Assembly: GCA_030632465.1 (NCBI GenBank)
Contig: DAOVUR010000072.1
Span: 1 to 8,359 of the forward strand
Direction: 5' to 3'
DNA length: 8,359 bases
From: a bacterium
GTDB lineage: Bacteria > Verrucomicrobiota > Kiritimatiellia > UBA8416 > CAMZLY01
Translations under genes and position numbers: made by a program
Notes under the pieces: model-generated
The model's database searches: none
What the model saw: only the letters and a program-made list of their open reading frames with translations
Told to the model about the DNA's origin: nothing
Shown: piece after piece, positions 1 through 7,119 of the stretch
Layout of the letters: every line of letters starts with the position of its first letter
Numbering within the stretch: the stretch's first letter is position 1

Positions 1-1061
1 GCTGCATCTTGTATGAGATATGCGTTAAAGTGTGGTTTATGCAGGAATCCTGTCTGGACTGCCATAATGGCAGGTTCTTTTGCTGGATTTGCTCCTACCA
101 TATCTAGGTTAAGTCCGCCTATAAAGTTTATGCGGTTTTCAGGTTGATTGATCCACATCTGTATACCGCGTACCTCTACAGAGAAGAAAAATTGAATCTT
201 GCGGAGTTGTGGTTTGAATTTCTTGGAATCCTTGATTGATTGCAGGACGCGTAATGCTTCGATTGCAACCCCGCAACCGGATGCGTTATCAAGTGCACCT
301 ATTTCATCTATATGTCCACATATATAGATGGGTTTTCCTCCTGTACCAATAGAGCCGGTTAATATGGGAAGGCTACCTTTTTCGACTTTAGCCTGTACTT
401 TAGCGCGTAGTTTAATTGCAGGATCTTCTTTAAGTGATCTAAGAAGTTTTCTACCCGCACTAGGGGATAGAGAGAAGACGGGAATGCATTTACGCCCAGA
501 ATCTTTTGGTATTGCATTGTTTGCAAAGCGAGATGCATTTTTGTGTTTGCTATCATTGATGGTGATGACGGCCAGCGCGCCTTTTTTTGCCAGCATTACC
601 GTTTCATCTGCATCGCCATTACCTTTTGTTATTAAGACAAATCGATTTTTTATTGGTTTGCTTAGGTTAGTGACGGTATCGGTGATAACTACAGATGCTG
701 ATACCCAGCGTCCACCAGGGGTGGAAGGAGAGAGTGGAGCAATAGATTGCGGGTTTTCGTCATAGTTGGCTAGAGAGACTTTGTTTCTGTTGGTGCCTAG
801 TTCTAGCTTTGCTGTTTTGAGAGTCCATGCCGGTGGCATCATCCATCCGCCCGGACTGGTTATGCCATCAGCAGGCAGGTCCTCAACGCGTACATCTTCA
901 AGTCCAGCTTCACGCAGACGTGCTGCGGCGCGATTCACCCCTTTGTAAATTGCTGGAGTATCCATCCAGCGTACATCTTCCCATATTTCTATAATATTCC
1001 GGCGTGCATTACGTGCACTAAATAGCTTTCCGGCAGCTTGTATCTGCTTGTCACTAGACAT
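1..1061 (-). CDS. M28-like zinc metallopeptidase (C-terminus beyond window)
   Basis: This is an open reading frame of 353 codons with no stop before the left edge, so the C-terminus is missing. It begins at ATG 1061, seven bases after a GGAG ribosome site. The first half (about residues 60-235) resembles the lead-in and inserted domain of M28/PA-type exopeptidases. The catalytic half follows: a G-H-I-D-E-I-G-A-L-D-N-A-S-G stretch gives His250 and Asp258 as likely zinc ligands and Asp252 as the carboxylate next to the histidine, and L-N-L-D-M-V-G at about 317-323 (Asp320) is the usual later ligand. No signal peptide is visible, so a cytoplasmic amino- or carboxypeptidase-like role is inferred. 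Oddity: where M28 enzymes usually have Glu-Glu (general base plus ligand), this protein has Glu296-Val297. It lies downstream of the cupin/oxidoreductase pair on the same strand, but a terminator-like hairpin separates them. The family call is fairly secure; the substrate is unknown. Confidence 0.8.
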   Translation of the reverse strand, partial: MSSDKQIQAAGKLFSARNARRNIIEIWEDVRWMDTPAIYKGVNRAAARLREAGLEDVRVEDLPADGITSPGGWMMPPAWTLKTAKLELGTNRNKVSLANYDENPQSIAPLSPSTPGGRWVSASVVITDTVTNLSKPIKNRFVLITKGNGDADETVMLAKKGALAVITINDSKHKNASRFANNAIPKDSGRKCIPVFSLSPSAGRKLLRSLKEDPAIKLRAKVQAKVEKGSLPILTGSIGTGGKPIYICGHIDEIGALDNASGCGVAIEALRVLQSIKDSKKFKPQLRKIQFFFSVEVRGIQMWINQPENRINFIGGLNLDMVGANPAKEPAIMAVQTGFLHKPHFNAYLIQDA

Positions 1062-1117
1062 TGAAGTTCTCCATATTGGTAAATAGTCTTGCAAACTTAT
1101 CATATTGGACTTACGGG

Positions 1118-1144
1118 AAAAAGTGAAAAGGTGATATCCTTTTC
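1118..1144 (-). terminator. Rho-independent-type terminator after the oxidoreductase gene
   Basis: On the minus strand GAAAAGG and CCTTTTC form a 7-bp stem around the loop ATATCA, followed by ACTTTTT. It lies 34 bases after the oxidoreductase stop and about 60 bases before the peptidase start, so it could end the cupin-oxidoreductase transcript. The stem is AT-rich and only moderately stable. Confidence 0.5.
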
Positions 1145-1178
1145 CTAATTATAGTTTGCCTATCTTGCCATAACACTA

Positions 1179-2222
1179 TTAATCAAAATAAACTGTTTTT
1201 CCGGTCTCGGCACTTTTATAAATAGCCTTTAGTATCTTAAGTCCGGCAAGAGCTTGTTCCCCGGATATAACGGGAGTTTCTTTGCCTTGTGCAACACGGC
1301 AAAAATGGCCGACTAGTCCACCTTCGTTTACATCATCATATTTCTTAATAACGGTGTCCATCTGTATTCCATCTTGCTCATCATATATCTCGATAATATT
1401 AGAAAGGCGCATACCTCCTTTATCACCATACAAAACAGTTTCTTGCTCATCCGTATTCTTGCAGTGCATAATCCAACTTGCTTCAAGGAGTAAGGTTCGG
1501 TTGTCTTTAAATCTAATCAATGCTACTCCCGCATCTTCAAGAGCATAATTAATGCTTCTTCTTTCTCCATCCTTTTTGCCGAGACCATAAAAAGTTGTTC
1601 CATCTACACTTGCTACTTCCGGGAAATCCATCATGTATAGCGCCAGATCTAACTGGTGCACGCCCAAGTCAATTAAAGGCCCGCCACCTGCTATGTCAGT
1701 AGAAAGTGCACCTTTGCCGCCAGCCTCATACCACCAAGGAATACCTTTTCGTCGTAACCATTTTGTTTTCGCATAATAGATTTCACCAAGTTTTTCCTGA
1801 GCAATGATCTTTTTTGCCGCCAGATGAAGAGGCTTGAATCGTTGATTGAAGTTTACCATCAATGTTCTGCCTGCTGTGATACTTGCTTCGATCATAGCTT
1901 CAGCATCTTGAATTTCTGTTGCTATTGGCTTTTCTACAAGGACATGTAAACCTTTTTGGAAAGCTAGTATGGAGAATTTCGCATGTAGATGATTTGGAAG
2001 AGCAATGATTACTGCATCAAGATCAGCTTGCTCAATCATTTTTGCTCCATCACGGTATTGCTCCTGGACATTTAAGTCCTTCCCTACAGCTTCTAGCCGT
2101 TCAGCTGACATCTCACTAATAGCCTGAAGGTGAACATCAGGTAAAGCAGAACATACCTTGGCATGTATAGCTCCCATGCCGCCAAGTCCAATAACTCCTA
2201 CTTTCAATAATTTCATCTTCAT
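1179..2222 (-). CDS. Gfo/Idh/MocA-family NAD(P)-dependent oxidoreductase
   Basis: The 347-residue product fits the usual family length (about 330-390). The N-terminal Rossmann fold starts with V-G-V-I-G-L-G-G-M-G (G12, G14, G17), the dinucleotide-binding loop. The family signature E-K-P is at 97-99, with Lys98 the usual catalytic lysine. The C-terminal alpha/beta domain contains G-G-G-P-L-I-D-L-G-V-H-Q (173-190 region), where Asp185 and His189 match the conserved substrate-binding D..H pair. Such enzymes oxidise or reduce sugars, inositols or sugar derivatives; the substrate cannot be read from sequence. The start is placed at ATG 2222 because AAGGAG lies just upstream and the ATG shares its A with the cupin TAA stop. 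A start eight codons further upstream would overlap the cupin needlessly. No signal peptide is seen, so it is cytoplasmic. Tight coupling with the cupin implies one operon. Confidence 0.9.
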   Translation of the reverse strand: MKMKLLKVGVIGLGGMGAIHAKVCSALPDVHLQAISEMSAERLEAVGKDLNVQEQYRDGAKMIEQADLDAVIIALPNHLHAKFSILAFQKGLHVLVEKPIATEIQDAEAMIEASITAGRTLMVNFNQRFKPLHLAAKKIIAQEKLGEIYYAKTKWLRRKGIPWWYEAGGKGALSTDIAGGGPLIDLGVHQLDLALYMMDFPEVASVDGTTFYGLGKKDGERRSINYALEDAGVALIRFKDNRTLLLEASWIMHCKNTDEQETVLYGDKGGMRLSNIIEIYDEQDGIQMDTVIKKYDDVNEGGLVGHFCRVAQGKETPVISGEQALAGLKILKAIYKSAETGKTVYFD

Positions 2223-2593
2223 TATACTCCTTCTGCTGTAATGCAAAATACTAGTATACGTAAGTCTTCATCAGAACGATTCTCTAGTCCGTGTTGTCCG
2301 CTAGGAAAAACTATTGTGATATCACCAGCATTGACTTCAGATTCTTGACCATCAAGCGTCATCACGCCCTGGCCAGATATAATATAGTAGTATTCTTGAT
2401 CATCGGTATGAGTGTGTATGCCAATTGAGGTTTTTGGGGGTAAAACGTCATCATGAACAAACTTTAATATTTTTCCTCCAGGATCATTACCGTCTAATAC
2501 TCCTAGCCAACGTATAGCTCCTTTTCCATCGTGACAGTTGTTAAAATCTCTGCGTGGCATTTCGTTATGTTTCTTAATAAATGTGGTTTTCAT
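2222..2593 (-). CDS. Small single-domain cupin protein
   Basis: The 123-residue protein has both cupin motifs. Motif 1 is G-I-H-T-H-T-D-D-Q-E-Y-Y-Y-I-I-S-G (about residues 58-74), with the metal ligands His-x-His and Glu. Motif 2 is G-D-I-T-I-V-F-P-S-G-Q-H-G-L-E-N (about 90-105), with the third His. The fold is a metal-binding beta-barrel of the Cupin_2 type. Such stand-alone cupins act as sugar isomerases or epimerases, dioxygenases or sugar sensors, and the sequence does not tell which. The ATG at 2593 follows an AAAGGGA ribosome site by about six bases. Its stop overlaps the start of the oxidoreductase by one base, so the two are translationally coupled and probably act on the same substrate (inference). 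Confidence 0.85.
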   Translation of the reverse strand: MKTTFIKKHNEMPRRDFNNCHDGKGAIRWLGVLDGNDPGGKILKFVHDDVLPPKTSIGIHTHTDDQEYYYIISGQGVMTLDGQESEVNAGDITIVFPSGQHGLENRSDEDLRILVFCITAEGV

Positions 2594-2905
2594 ACGATGT
2601 CCCTTTAGTAAGCTCCTAGTAGTGCTAAGATATAGTAATAACTATGTGGTTGTAAGCTTAACCCCCAGTCTAGTCAACCTTAAACCCTTAACTTGATCAT
2701 TTTTGTTAGGCGGGCATTATTGTTGCCCTGATTAGTTTTCTGTCGTATATTTGATGTTTCAAATAGTGAAAATAGTAGAAGATTATATACTAGGTATGGA
2801 ATGATGCTTGTAGTTGGAAACAACAGAATAACTAGTTGCATCAATATGCAGATCTATTGAAAATGACGATAAACAGATAAGTTAAATATGGGAGAAATAG
2901 AAACG
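2594..2905. other. Divergent intergenic region
   Basis: About 310 bases separate the cupin and phosphorylase starts. No coding frame is convincing here. It holds the operator-like repeat and candidate promoters listed separately, a small hairpin with GGGCA and TGCCC arms (2712-2728), a possible -10 box TATACT at 2786-2791 without a good -35, and a short GTTG-GAAA-CAAC dyad near 2815-2826. No riboswitch fold was recognised by eye. Confidence 0.55.
2672..2720. promoter_or_regulatory. Divergent candidate promoters with an operator-like inverted repeat
   Basis: Plus strand: TTGATC (2693-2698), 16 bases, CATTAT (2715-2720) could drive the phosphorylase gene. Minus strand: TTGACT (2677-2672) with TACAAC 17 bases further (2654-2649) could drive the cupin operon. 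Between and overlapping the two -35 boxes lies an imperfect dyad, TCAACCTTAA (2674-2683) against TTAACTTGA (2688-2696), with one bulged base. A regulator bound there could control both directions. This rests on pattern alone; no regulator gene is in the window. Confidence 0.33.
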
Positions 2906-5224
2906 ATGAAATATGGGGACTTTACAGAATCGAACAAAGAATTTGTTATGAATCGCTTTGATGCACCACGTCCTTGGATGAATGTACTTTTTAATGATGA
3001 ATATGGGCTGTTCTTCTCCCAGACAGGACTAGGATATAGCTTCTATAAAGAACCGATATCAATCCCTGTAACCTACATAGATATATTTACGTATGTACCT
3101 CAATGGCCACAGACAGGGAAGTTTATATATCTCAGTGATGATCAAGATAATTGCTGGCCATTAGCTCCATTCTATTCGGATGATAAATATGATGAGTATG
3201 AATGCCGTCAACACCCCGGAAAATCATCTATTCGTACTTTAAAAAATGGTATTGAAAGCGAATTCACCATTTTTGTCCCTAGACAAGACCCATTAGAAAT
3301 ATGGAAGCTGCGAATAAAAAATAGAAGTGATAAAAAACGAACTGTCAAATTTTTCCCGTTCCAAGAGCTAAAGCTCGCAAGTTATGGTTCAGGAATAACG
3401 GATACATTTACATATATACATGCAGATTATAATGAACAGGCTCAAGCAATTATTGCATACAATAATAACTGCACAAGTAAACTTATTTATGGTGCGTTTA
3501 TGGCGTCCGATTATAACATCACTGGTTATGACTGCCGACTTGAATCATTCTTCGGGGCCTATGGGCGGAAAGATATGCCAGAGGCTGTACTTAACGGAAA
3601 ATGTCAAAACTCCTCAGTAAGTGCAGAACGATTCTGCTCAGTCCTGTCTGGTGAAATGACACTGGAGCCAGGTGAAGAACAGACAGTACACTTAATATTT
3701 GGGATCGGCACAGAAATAGAAAAGATAACGAACTATAAAGAAAAATACCTAACTCTAGGAGCACCGCAAAAAGCGCTAGATGAAGTGGAAGCATATTGGG
3801 AAGAAAAATTTGATGTGATGGAAATGACAACTCCATGCTCGGGAATGAATGCCCTAGCTAATGTCTGGTATAAACATGGCACTCTATTTACCAGTCGATA
3901 TGTCAGAGGAAGCGGTCATGGTTATCGAGATATCATTCAAGATATAATGGGCGTATGTCCACTAGATCCTTCTTGGACTAGATATTGGCTTATTGAAAGT
4001 TTGAAACATATGGATCCAGATGGACTTCCTATACGCGGATACAATGTACTTGGTGGTGATGATGACTTGCGCAAACATCGCGACTCCGGACTCTGGTTGC
4101 AAATGACACTCAGTACATATATACGCGAAACTGGTGATGTAGATATCCTTAAAGAAGAAGTTCCTTTTCGAGATAATAGCTATGGTAGCGTGTGGGAACA
4201 TATTATACGGCCGATTAAGAAAGTCGCTTCTGACGTAGGTGCTCACGGATTATGCCTTATCGGAGATGGCGATTGGAACGATTCACTCAATGAAATTAAT
4301 CTCGAAGGTAAAGGAGAAAGCGCTTGGCTTACTGTAGCTTGTATATATGCTGCCGACAAGGCAATGGAGATCGCAAGATATACAGACAACATGGACTCAT
4401 GTGACGAATTAGCTAAAATCAAAAAAACTCTTACCAATGCTGTTAATGAAAATGCATGGGACGGTGAATGGTACTGCTATGCATTTTCAGACAATGGGGA
4501 TCCTATAGGAAGTCACCTTAATGATGAAGGACAGATTCACCTTAATATGCAAATATGGGCAATTGTGTCCGGAGTAGCAACAGGAGAAAGACTTGAGAAG
4601 ATACTAAAAGTTATCGATGAAACTCTTGATACTAAATTTGGCCCAGTGCTCATCCATCCCCCATATACCAAATATACTAAAGGTATTGGCAAAGCTTCTG
4701 CAAAAACGCCAGGACATGCAGAGAATGGACCAGTCTATGGACATGGTGTTGCATTTAAACTGTTCGCAGATGTTCTACTCGGGCGAGGTAACAAAGCCTT
4801 TGAAACCTTTATGAAATTTTCTCCATTCAATCCTGAAAGCAATCAAGATCAATATCGCGGAGAACCATTTGCTGCCCAACGCTACCTAGTGGGACCCGGT
4901 ACTCCAGAGCAGTTTGGTGCTGGATGGTATCCGTATTTTACAGCAACACCAACATGGCTCCTGATGACTCTCTTTGAAAGAGTGCTCGGTGTTAGGCCTT
5001 GGTATGATGGGTTGATAATAGATCCAGTGATACCGTCTGACTGGACAGACCTCAATGTTAAACGGAAATGGCAAGGAGCAGAATATGATATAGATATAGT
5101 AAATCCAAATGGAGTTGAACGTGGTGTTGTTGAACTAACAATTGATGGCAAAAAAGTTAAAGGTAACAAATTACCAAGACCAACAGCAGGCAGCCAACAC
5201 AAAGTTATCTGTCGTATGGGGTAA
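2906..5224 (+). CDS. GH94 (cellobiose phosphorylase-type) glycoside phosphorylase
   Basis: The 772-residue product is near the usual GH94 length of about 800. GH94 enzymes split beta-linked disaccharides or short oligosaccharides with phosphate, giving alpha-sugar-1-phosphate by inversion, and work in the cytoplasm. The N-terminus M-K-Y-G-D-F-T-E-S-N-K-E-F-V is the typical GH94 opening, followed by A-P-R-P-W-M-N and G-Y-S-F-Y. The helical (alpha/alpha)6 barrel holds G-Y-R-D-I-I-Q-D (about 339-347), and G-D-G-D-W-N-D (453-459) contains the conserved Asp that acts as general acid. E-N-G-P-V-Y-G-H follows later, and the end has Y-D-G-L-I-I-D-P-V-I-P-S-D-W. The start is set at ATG 2906, not ATG 2888: GGGAG at 2890-2894 is well placed for 2906 and the family begins with M-K-[YF]-G. 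No signal peptide is seen. Substrate is open: cellobiose is one option among several beta-glycosides. The upstream cupin and oxidoreductase may process the released sugar (inference). Confidence 0.92.
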   Translation: MKYGDFTESNKEFVMNRFDAPRPWMNVLFNDEYGLFFSQTGLGYSFYKEPISIPVTYIDIFTYVPQWPQTGKFIYLSDDQDNCWPLAPFYSDDKYDEYECRQHPGKSSIRTLKNGIESEFTIFVPRQDPLEIWKLRIKNRSDKKRTVKFFPFQELKLASYGSGITDTFTYIHADYNEQAQAIIAYNNNCTSKLIYGAFMASDYNITGYDCRLESFFGAYGRKDMPEAVLNGKCQNSSVSAERFCSVLSGEMTLEPGEEQTVHLIFGIGTEIEKITNYKEKYLTLGAPQKALDEVEAYWEEKFDVMEMTTPCSGMNALANVWYKHGTLFTSRYVRGSGHGYRDIIQDIMGVCPLDPSWTRYWLIESLKHMDPDGLPIRGYNVLGGDDDLRKHRDSGLWLQMTLSTYIRETGDVDILKEEVPFRDNSYGSVWEHIIRPIKKVASDVGAHGLCLIGDGDWNDSLNEINLEGKGESAWLTVACIYAADKAMEIARYTDNMDSCDELAKIKKTLTNAVNENAWDGEWYCYAFSDNGDPIGSHLNDEGQIHLNMQIWAIVSGVATGERLEKILKVIDETLDTKFGPVLIHPPYTKYTKGIGKASAKTPGHAENGPVYGHGVAFKLFADVLLGRGNKAFETFMKFSPFNPESNQDQYRGEPFAAQRYLVGPGTPEQFGAGWYPYFTATPTWLLMTLFERVLGVRPWYDGLIIDPVIPSDWTDLNVKRKWQGAEYDIDIVNPNGVERGVVELTIDGKKVKGNKLPRPTAGSQHKVICRMG

Positions 5225-5227
5225 TAG

Positions 5228-5264
5228 AAAAAAATAGAGGTGCAAAGTAAACTTCACACCTCTA
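5228..5264 (-). terminator. Strong Rho-independent terminator for the hicB transcript
   Basis: On the minus strand TAGAGGTG and CACCTCTA form an 8-bp stem (5264-5235), with an inner AAGT/ACTT helix, followed directly by seven T. It lies 51 bases after the hicB stop and three bases past the convergent phosphorylase stop. Read on the plus strand the same stem lacks a T-run, so it may only weakly end the phosphorylase transcript. Confidence 0.8.
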
Positions 5265-5314
5265 GTAGAACGGGGGACCGACAATAAAGTTCATTGAGCT
5301 GTTAGCATAGTACA

Positions 5315-5647
5315 TTAATAGGCAAGTTTGGCACTTGCTAGTCGATTTAAACTAACACCTTCTTCTGCGGCTTCTAAAGCAAGATGACGCTGTATATTTG
5401 GAGGAATCCGCACCATAAATTTTCCGCTGAAGCGTTTGCAGGCAAGTGGTTCTGGAATTTGTTCGTGAGATCTCTTCATATCACTAACAACATCGGCAAC
5501 AACAAGTCCAATGCCTTTTAGTGCTGCTTGTTGTGAGCTTGCCAGCCAGCTAAGACTAGGAAACTCAGTACAGAGACCAACGTATTCGTTGTCATCTTCT
5601 GACCACGTCACCCTATATGTATAATGATCATTTTTTAGGTTTTTCAT
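5315..5647 (-). CDS. hicB: HicB-family antitoxin
   Basis: The 110-residue protein has the two-part HicB build. The N-terminal domain Y-T-Y-R-V-T-W-S-E-D-D-N-E-Y-V-G-L-C-T-E-F-P-S-L (about 8-33) is the degenerate RNase H-like fold that binds HicA. The C-terminal segment G-K-F-M-V-R-I-P-P..L-A-L-E-A-A-E-E-G-V-S-L-N-R (about 74-103) is a ribbon-helix-helix DNA-binding domain. Role: neutralise the HicA mRNA interferase and repress its own operon. A perfect AGGAGG ends seven bases before ATG 5647. The ATG lies inside the 3' end of the upstream hicA remnant, keeping the usual hicA-hicB overlap. The toxin gene lacks its 5' half, so hicB looks like an orphan antitoxin; it may still repress or cross-neutralise another HicA (inference). 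Confidence 0.87.
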   Translation of the reverse strand: MKNLKNDHYTYRVTWSEDDNEYVGLCTEFPSLSWLASSQQAALKGIGLVVADVVSDMKRSHEQIPEPLACKRFSGKFMVRIPPNIQRHLALEAAEEGVSLNRLASAKLAY

Positions 5648-5780
5648 GTTCTACCCTCCTAATGGCATTTAAAACCTGTTTAACTTTATATGTTTTAGCT
5701 TTGCCTTTTGTGTTTTGAATATTCACTCGTGGATCTCCTTGAACACGATTGGTGGTGATGTGTGTATATAATACACCTTC
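5628..5780 (-). pseudogene. hicA: hicA toxin, 3' remnant (5' truncated)
   Basis: This frame ends at TGA 5630-5628 and overlaps the hicB start by 20 bases. Its C-terminal 40-50 residues read R-V-N-I-Q-N-T-K-G-K-A-K-T-Y-K-V-K-Q-V-L, very like the end of HicA proteins of the N-[IL]-Q-N..G-K-A-K-x-Y-Q-[VI]-[KR]-Q type. The N-terminal helix and the G-S-H catalytic histidine segment are missing: upstream the frame runs without a Met into sequence that also encodes an unrelated membrane ORF in another frame. A recombination junction near 5770-5790 is inferred. HicA is normally about 60-90 residues with its own start, so this copy should be inactive as an mRNA interferase. The left limit given here is where HicA-like sequence fades, not a start codon. 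Confidence 0.65.
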
Positions 5781-5875
5781 CGTTTCATGAGTCCTCCGAC
5801 CAGCATGGCAAGGAACATCACCCCGTAAACGAGGGATGCTGACATCAGTATGATTGGTCCTGCATATTTCATCAT
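5723..5875 (-). CDS. Small single-pass membrane ORF of unknown function
   Basis: The frame gives 50 residues starting at tandem ATG codons (5875, 5872), 11 bases after the inferred cassette crossover point at 5886/5885, a typical leader length for a cassette gene. Residues 5-29 (A-G-P-I-I-L-M-S-A-S-L-V-Y-G-V-M-F-L-A-M) form one hydrophobic segment followed by Lys-Arg-Lys, so a membrane protein with a basic tail on the cytoplasmic side is plausible. The last 15 or so residues overlap the hicA remnant in another frame and may not be native, so the original protein may be cut. There is no clear ribosome site. The frame stays open further upstream, but that part is attC. No family was recognised, and it may not be expressed. 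Confidence 0.4.
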   Translation of the reverse strand: MMKYAGPIILMSASLVYGVMFLAMLVGGLMKRKVYYIHTSPPIVFKEIHE

Positions 5876-5879
5876 TGTG

Positions 5880-5940
5880 AACGAACGATTGCCATCAGCG
5901 GCGTGAGGTACGAGCGTCCGACTGCATGGCTTTGTTATGC
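5880..5940 (-). other. attC recombination site after the GH172 cassette
   Basis: On the minus strand R'' is GCATAAC (5940-5934) and R' is GTTCGTT (5886-5880). The arms between them are GCCAT-G-CAG-T-CGG (5930-5918) and CCGCTGATGGC (5901-5891). They pair completely apart from two unpaired bases, both on the 5' arm, as in attC where the L'' arm has the extra bases. A 16-base loop separates the arms. The R'' box is the reverse complement of the GH172 cassette start (GTTATAC) at six of seven positions. Crossover is expected between G 5886 and T 5885. Confidence 0.8.
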
Positions 5941-5952
5941 AGTCCATAATAT

Positions 5953-7092
5953 TTATACATCAGCCCTTGCGTCGGTGTCTTTTGAGCTAAAAAGCCCAAT
6001 CACTCTGTCTTCCACCGGAGCCAGTGCTGGCAGGTCGTTTTCTGAGCTATTCAAATAGAAGTAGGCGCAACTTGACCAGTCGTCTTGTCGCTCGAACAGA
6101 TTGTAGCAGTTGCTGTCCATATCCACTAGTGTGCCTCTAGTGGACATCAATTCTCGCCCTGCATCTTTGAATAGGTGAGCCATATTCGGCCCCATGCATC
6201 CGATCTGGTGCATGGCAACACGGATATCCTTTTGGAAATAAACTGGGTCGGGAATGTGATAGCGATAGAAAGAGTATTGAAAAGTCTCAGTGTCCGCAAG
6301 GTGGCAGCCTTGGTAGAGATGATCGTACTGACCCTGTCCCCATGCCGTGCCTATGTAGTCTTCTGTACCAGTACCACAGAGCGTCGGTAAGGCATCGTCA
6401 CCATCAAGATAGATATTACATTCACCTTCACCCCACCAACTCTCAAAATAGGTGGCTGTATCGGCAATAACGCCCACATTCACACCAAGAAAGCGACCAC
6501 AACCAGACACCTTTGGCAGGAACTCGTAGTCACGCTTGAGAGTGGTGGGCCGTTCCCGCCGCCAATGAGCGTGCAGATAGAGACACTGGTCATCATGGGC
6601 GTCGCCAACAGTGTAGTTGACATCGTAAAAGAACAGGGGCTGATCAGTATCGGTCTCGTTAGTGACAACGATCTTCATACCGGTGCGAAAGGGCATAGGA
6701 ACACAACAATTAAAGCTACGCCCTTCAGGATTGGAGAAAAGAGCAGATTGAAAGGTGCTATTGCGTCCCAACCCCTGTCCAAAGAAATCCCCAAGAGGCG
6801 CACTAACTGCTGGACGATCGGCACCATCCCAGTACATATCCAAACGAAGACCGCGCAACATTTGCGGTGAACGATCCTTAATTGTCACCCAAATCCGCCG
6901 GATTGTGCCACTGGTGCCTTCAGCGTGAGCCAGCACCTGCGCCTCGCCAGCCTTCAGGTAGAACGATGCAGACCCCTTACGACCATTCAAGGTCGCTCCT
7001 CCAGCCCCCTTTTCCCCATCCCAGTTTTCAGGGCTGGCCCAGCGCGTTTGTACTCCTTCCGGCATCCGAAAGAGGTGTGTTTCGTTGTTCAT
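5953..7092 (-). CDS. GH172 (DUF2961) glycoside hydrolase, cassette-borne
   Basis: The 379-residue product fits full-length single-domain DUF2961/GH172 proteins, a beta-sandwich family with alpha-D-fructofuranosidase, difructose dianhydride I synthase/hydrolase and D-arabinan-active members. Landmarks: W-A-S-P-E-N-W-D-G-E-K-G-A-G-G near the start; the D-M-Y-W-D-G..P-A-V-S-A-P-L-G-D-F-F-G block at about 85-105; Y-F-E-S-W-W-G-E-G-E (215-224); and P-T-L-C-G-T-G-T-E-D-Y (236-246). The Glu residues at 222/224 and 244 are candidates for the two catalytic carboxylates. No signal peptide is seen, so it should act on imported oligosaccharide. AAGGAG lies nine bases before ATG 7092. The gene fills one integron cassette: an attC ends 27 bases before its start and another begins 12 bases after its stop. 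It is visibly GC-richer than the GH94 region. Substrate is unknown. Confidence 0.92.
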   Translation of the reverse strand: MNNETHLFRMPEGVQTRWASPENWDGEKGAGGATLNGRKGSASFYLKAGEAQVLAHAEGTSGTIRRIWVTIKDRSPQMLRGLRLDMYWDGADRPAVSAPLGDFFGQGLGRNSTFQSALFSNPEGRSFNCCVPMPFRTGMKIVVTNETDTDQPLFFYDVNYTVGDAHDDQCLYLHAHWRRERPTTLKRDYEFLPKVSGCGRFLGVNVGVIADTATYFESWWGEGECNIYLDGDDALPTLCGTGTEDYIGTAWGQGQYDHLYQGCHLADTETFQYSFYRYHIPDPVYFQKDIRVAMHQIGCMGPNMAHLFKDAGRELMSTRGTLVDMDSNCYNLFERQDDWSSCAYFYLNSSENDLPALAPVEDRVIGLFSSKDTDARADV

Positions 7093-7119
7093 TGCAAATC
7101 TCCTTTTAATTGAATTGAT

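Noticed and set aside
328..948. Plus-strand open frames opposite the M28-like gene
   Set aside because: They are antisense to a clearly conserved peptidase frame and encode low-complexity, unrecognisable sequence.
2223..2246. Upstream-extended start for the oxidoreductase
   Set aside because: It would overlap the cupin by 25 bases with no ribosome site, whereas ATG 2222 has AAGGAG directly upstream.
4882..5202. Minus-strand frames inside the GH94 gene, plus similar ones at 3591-4437
   Set aside because: The GH94 frame is intact over its full length with family motifs; the opposite frames have no ribosome sites or domains.
5265..5306. Possible attC after hicB (AATGAAC or TGCTAAC with GTTCTAC on the minus strand)
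   Set aside because: The boxes are present but the bases between them do not form a paired stem of attC type. At most it is a decayed remnant.
6480..7113. Frames overlapping the GH172 gene on both strands
   Set aside because: These are shadows of a conserved GH172 coding frame in GC-richer DNA.
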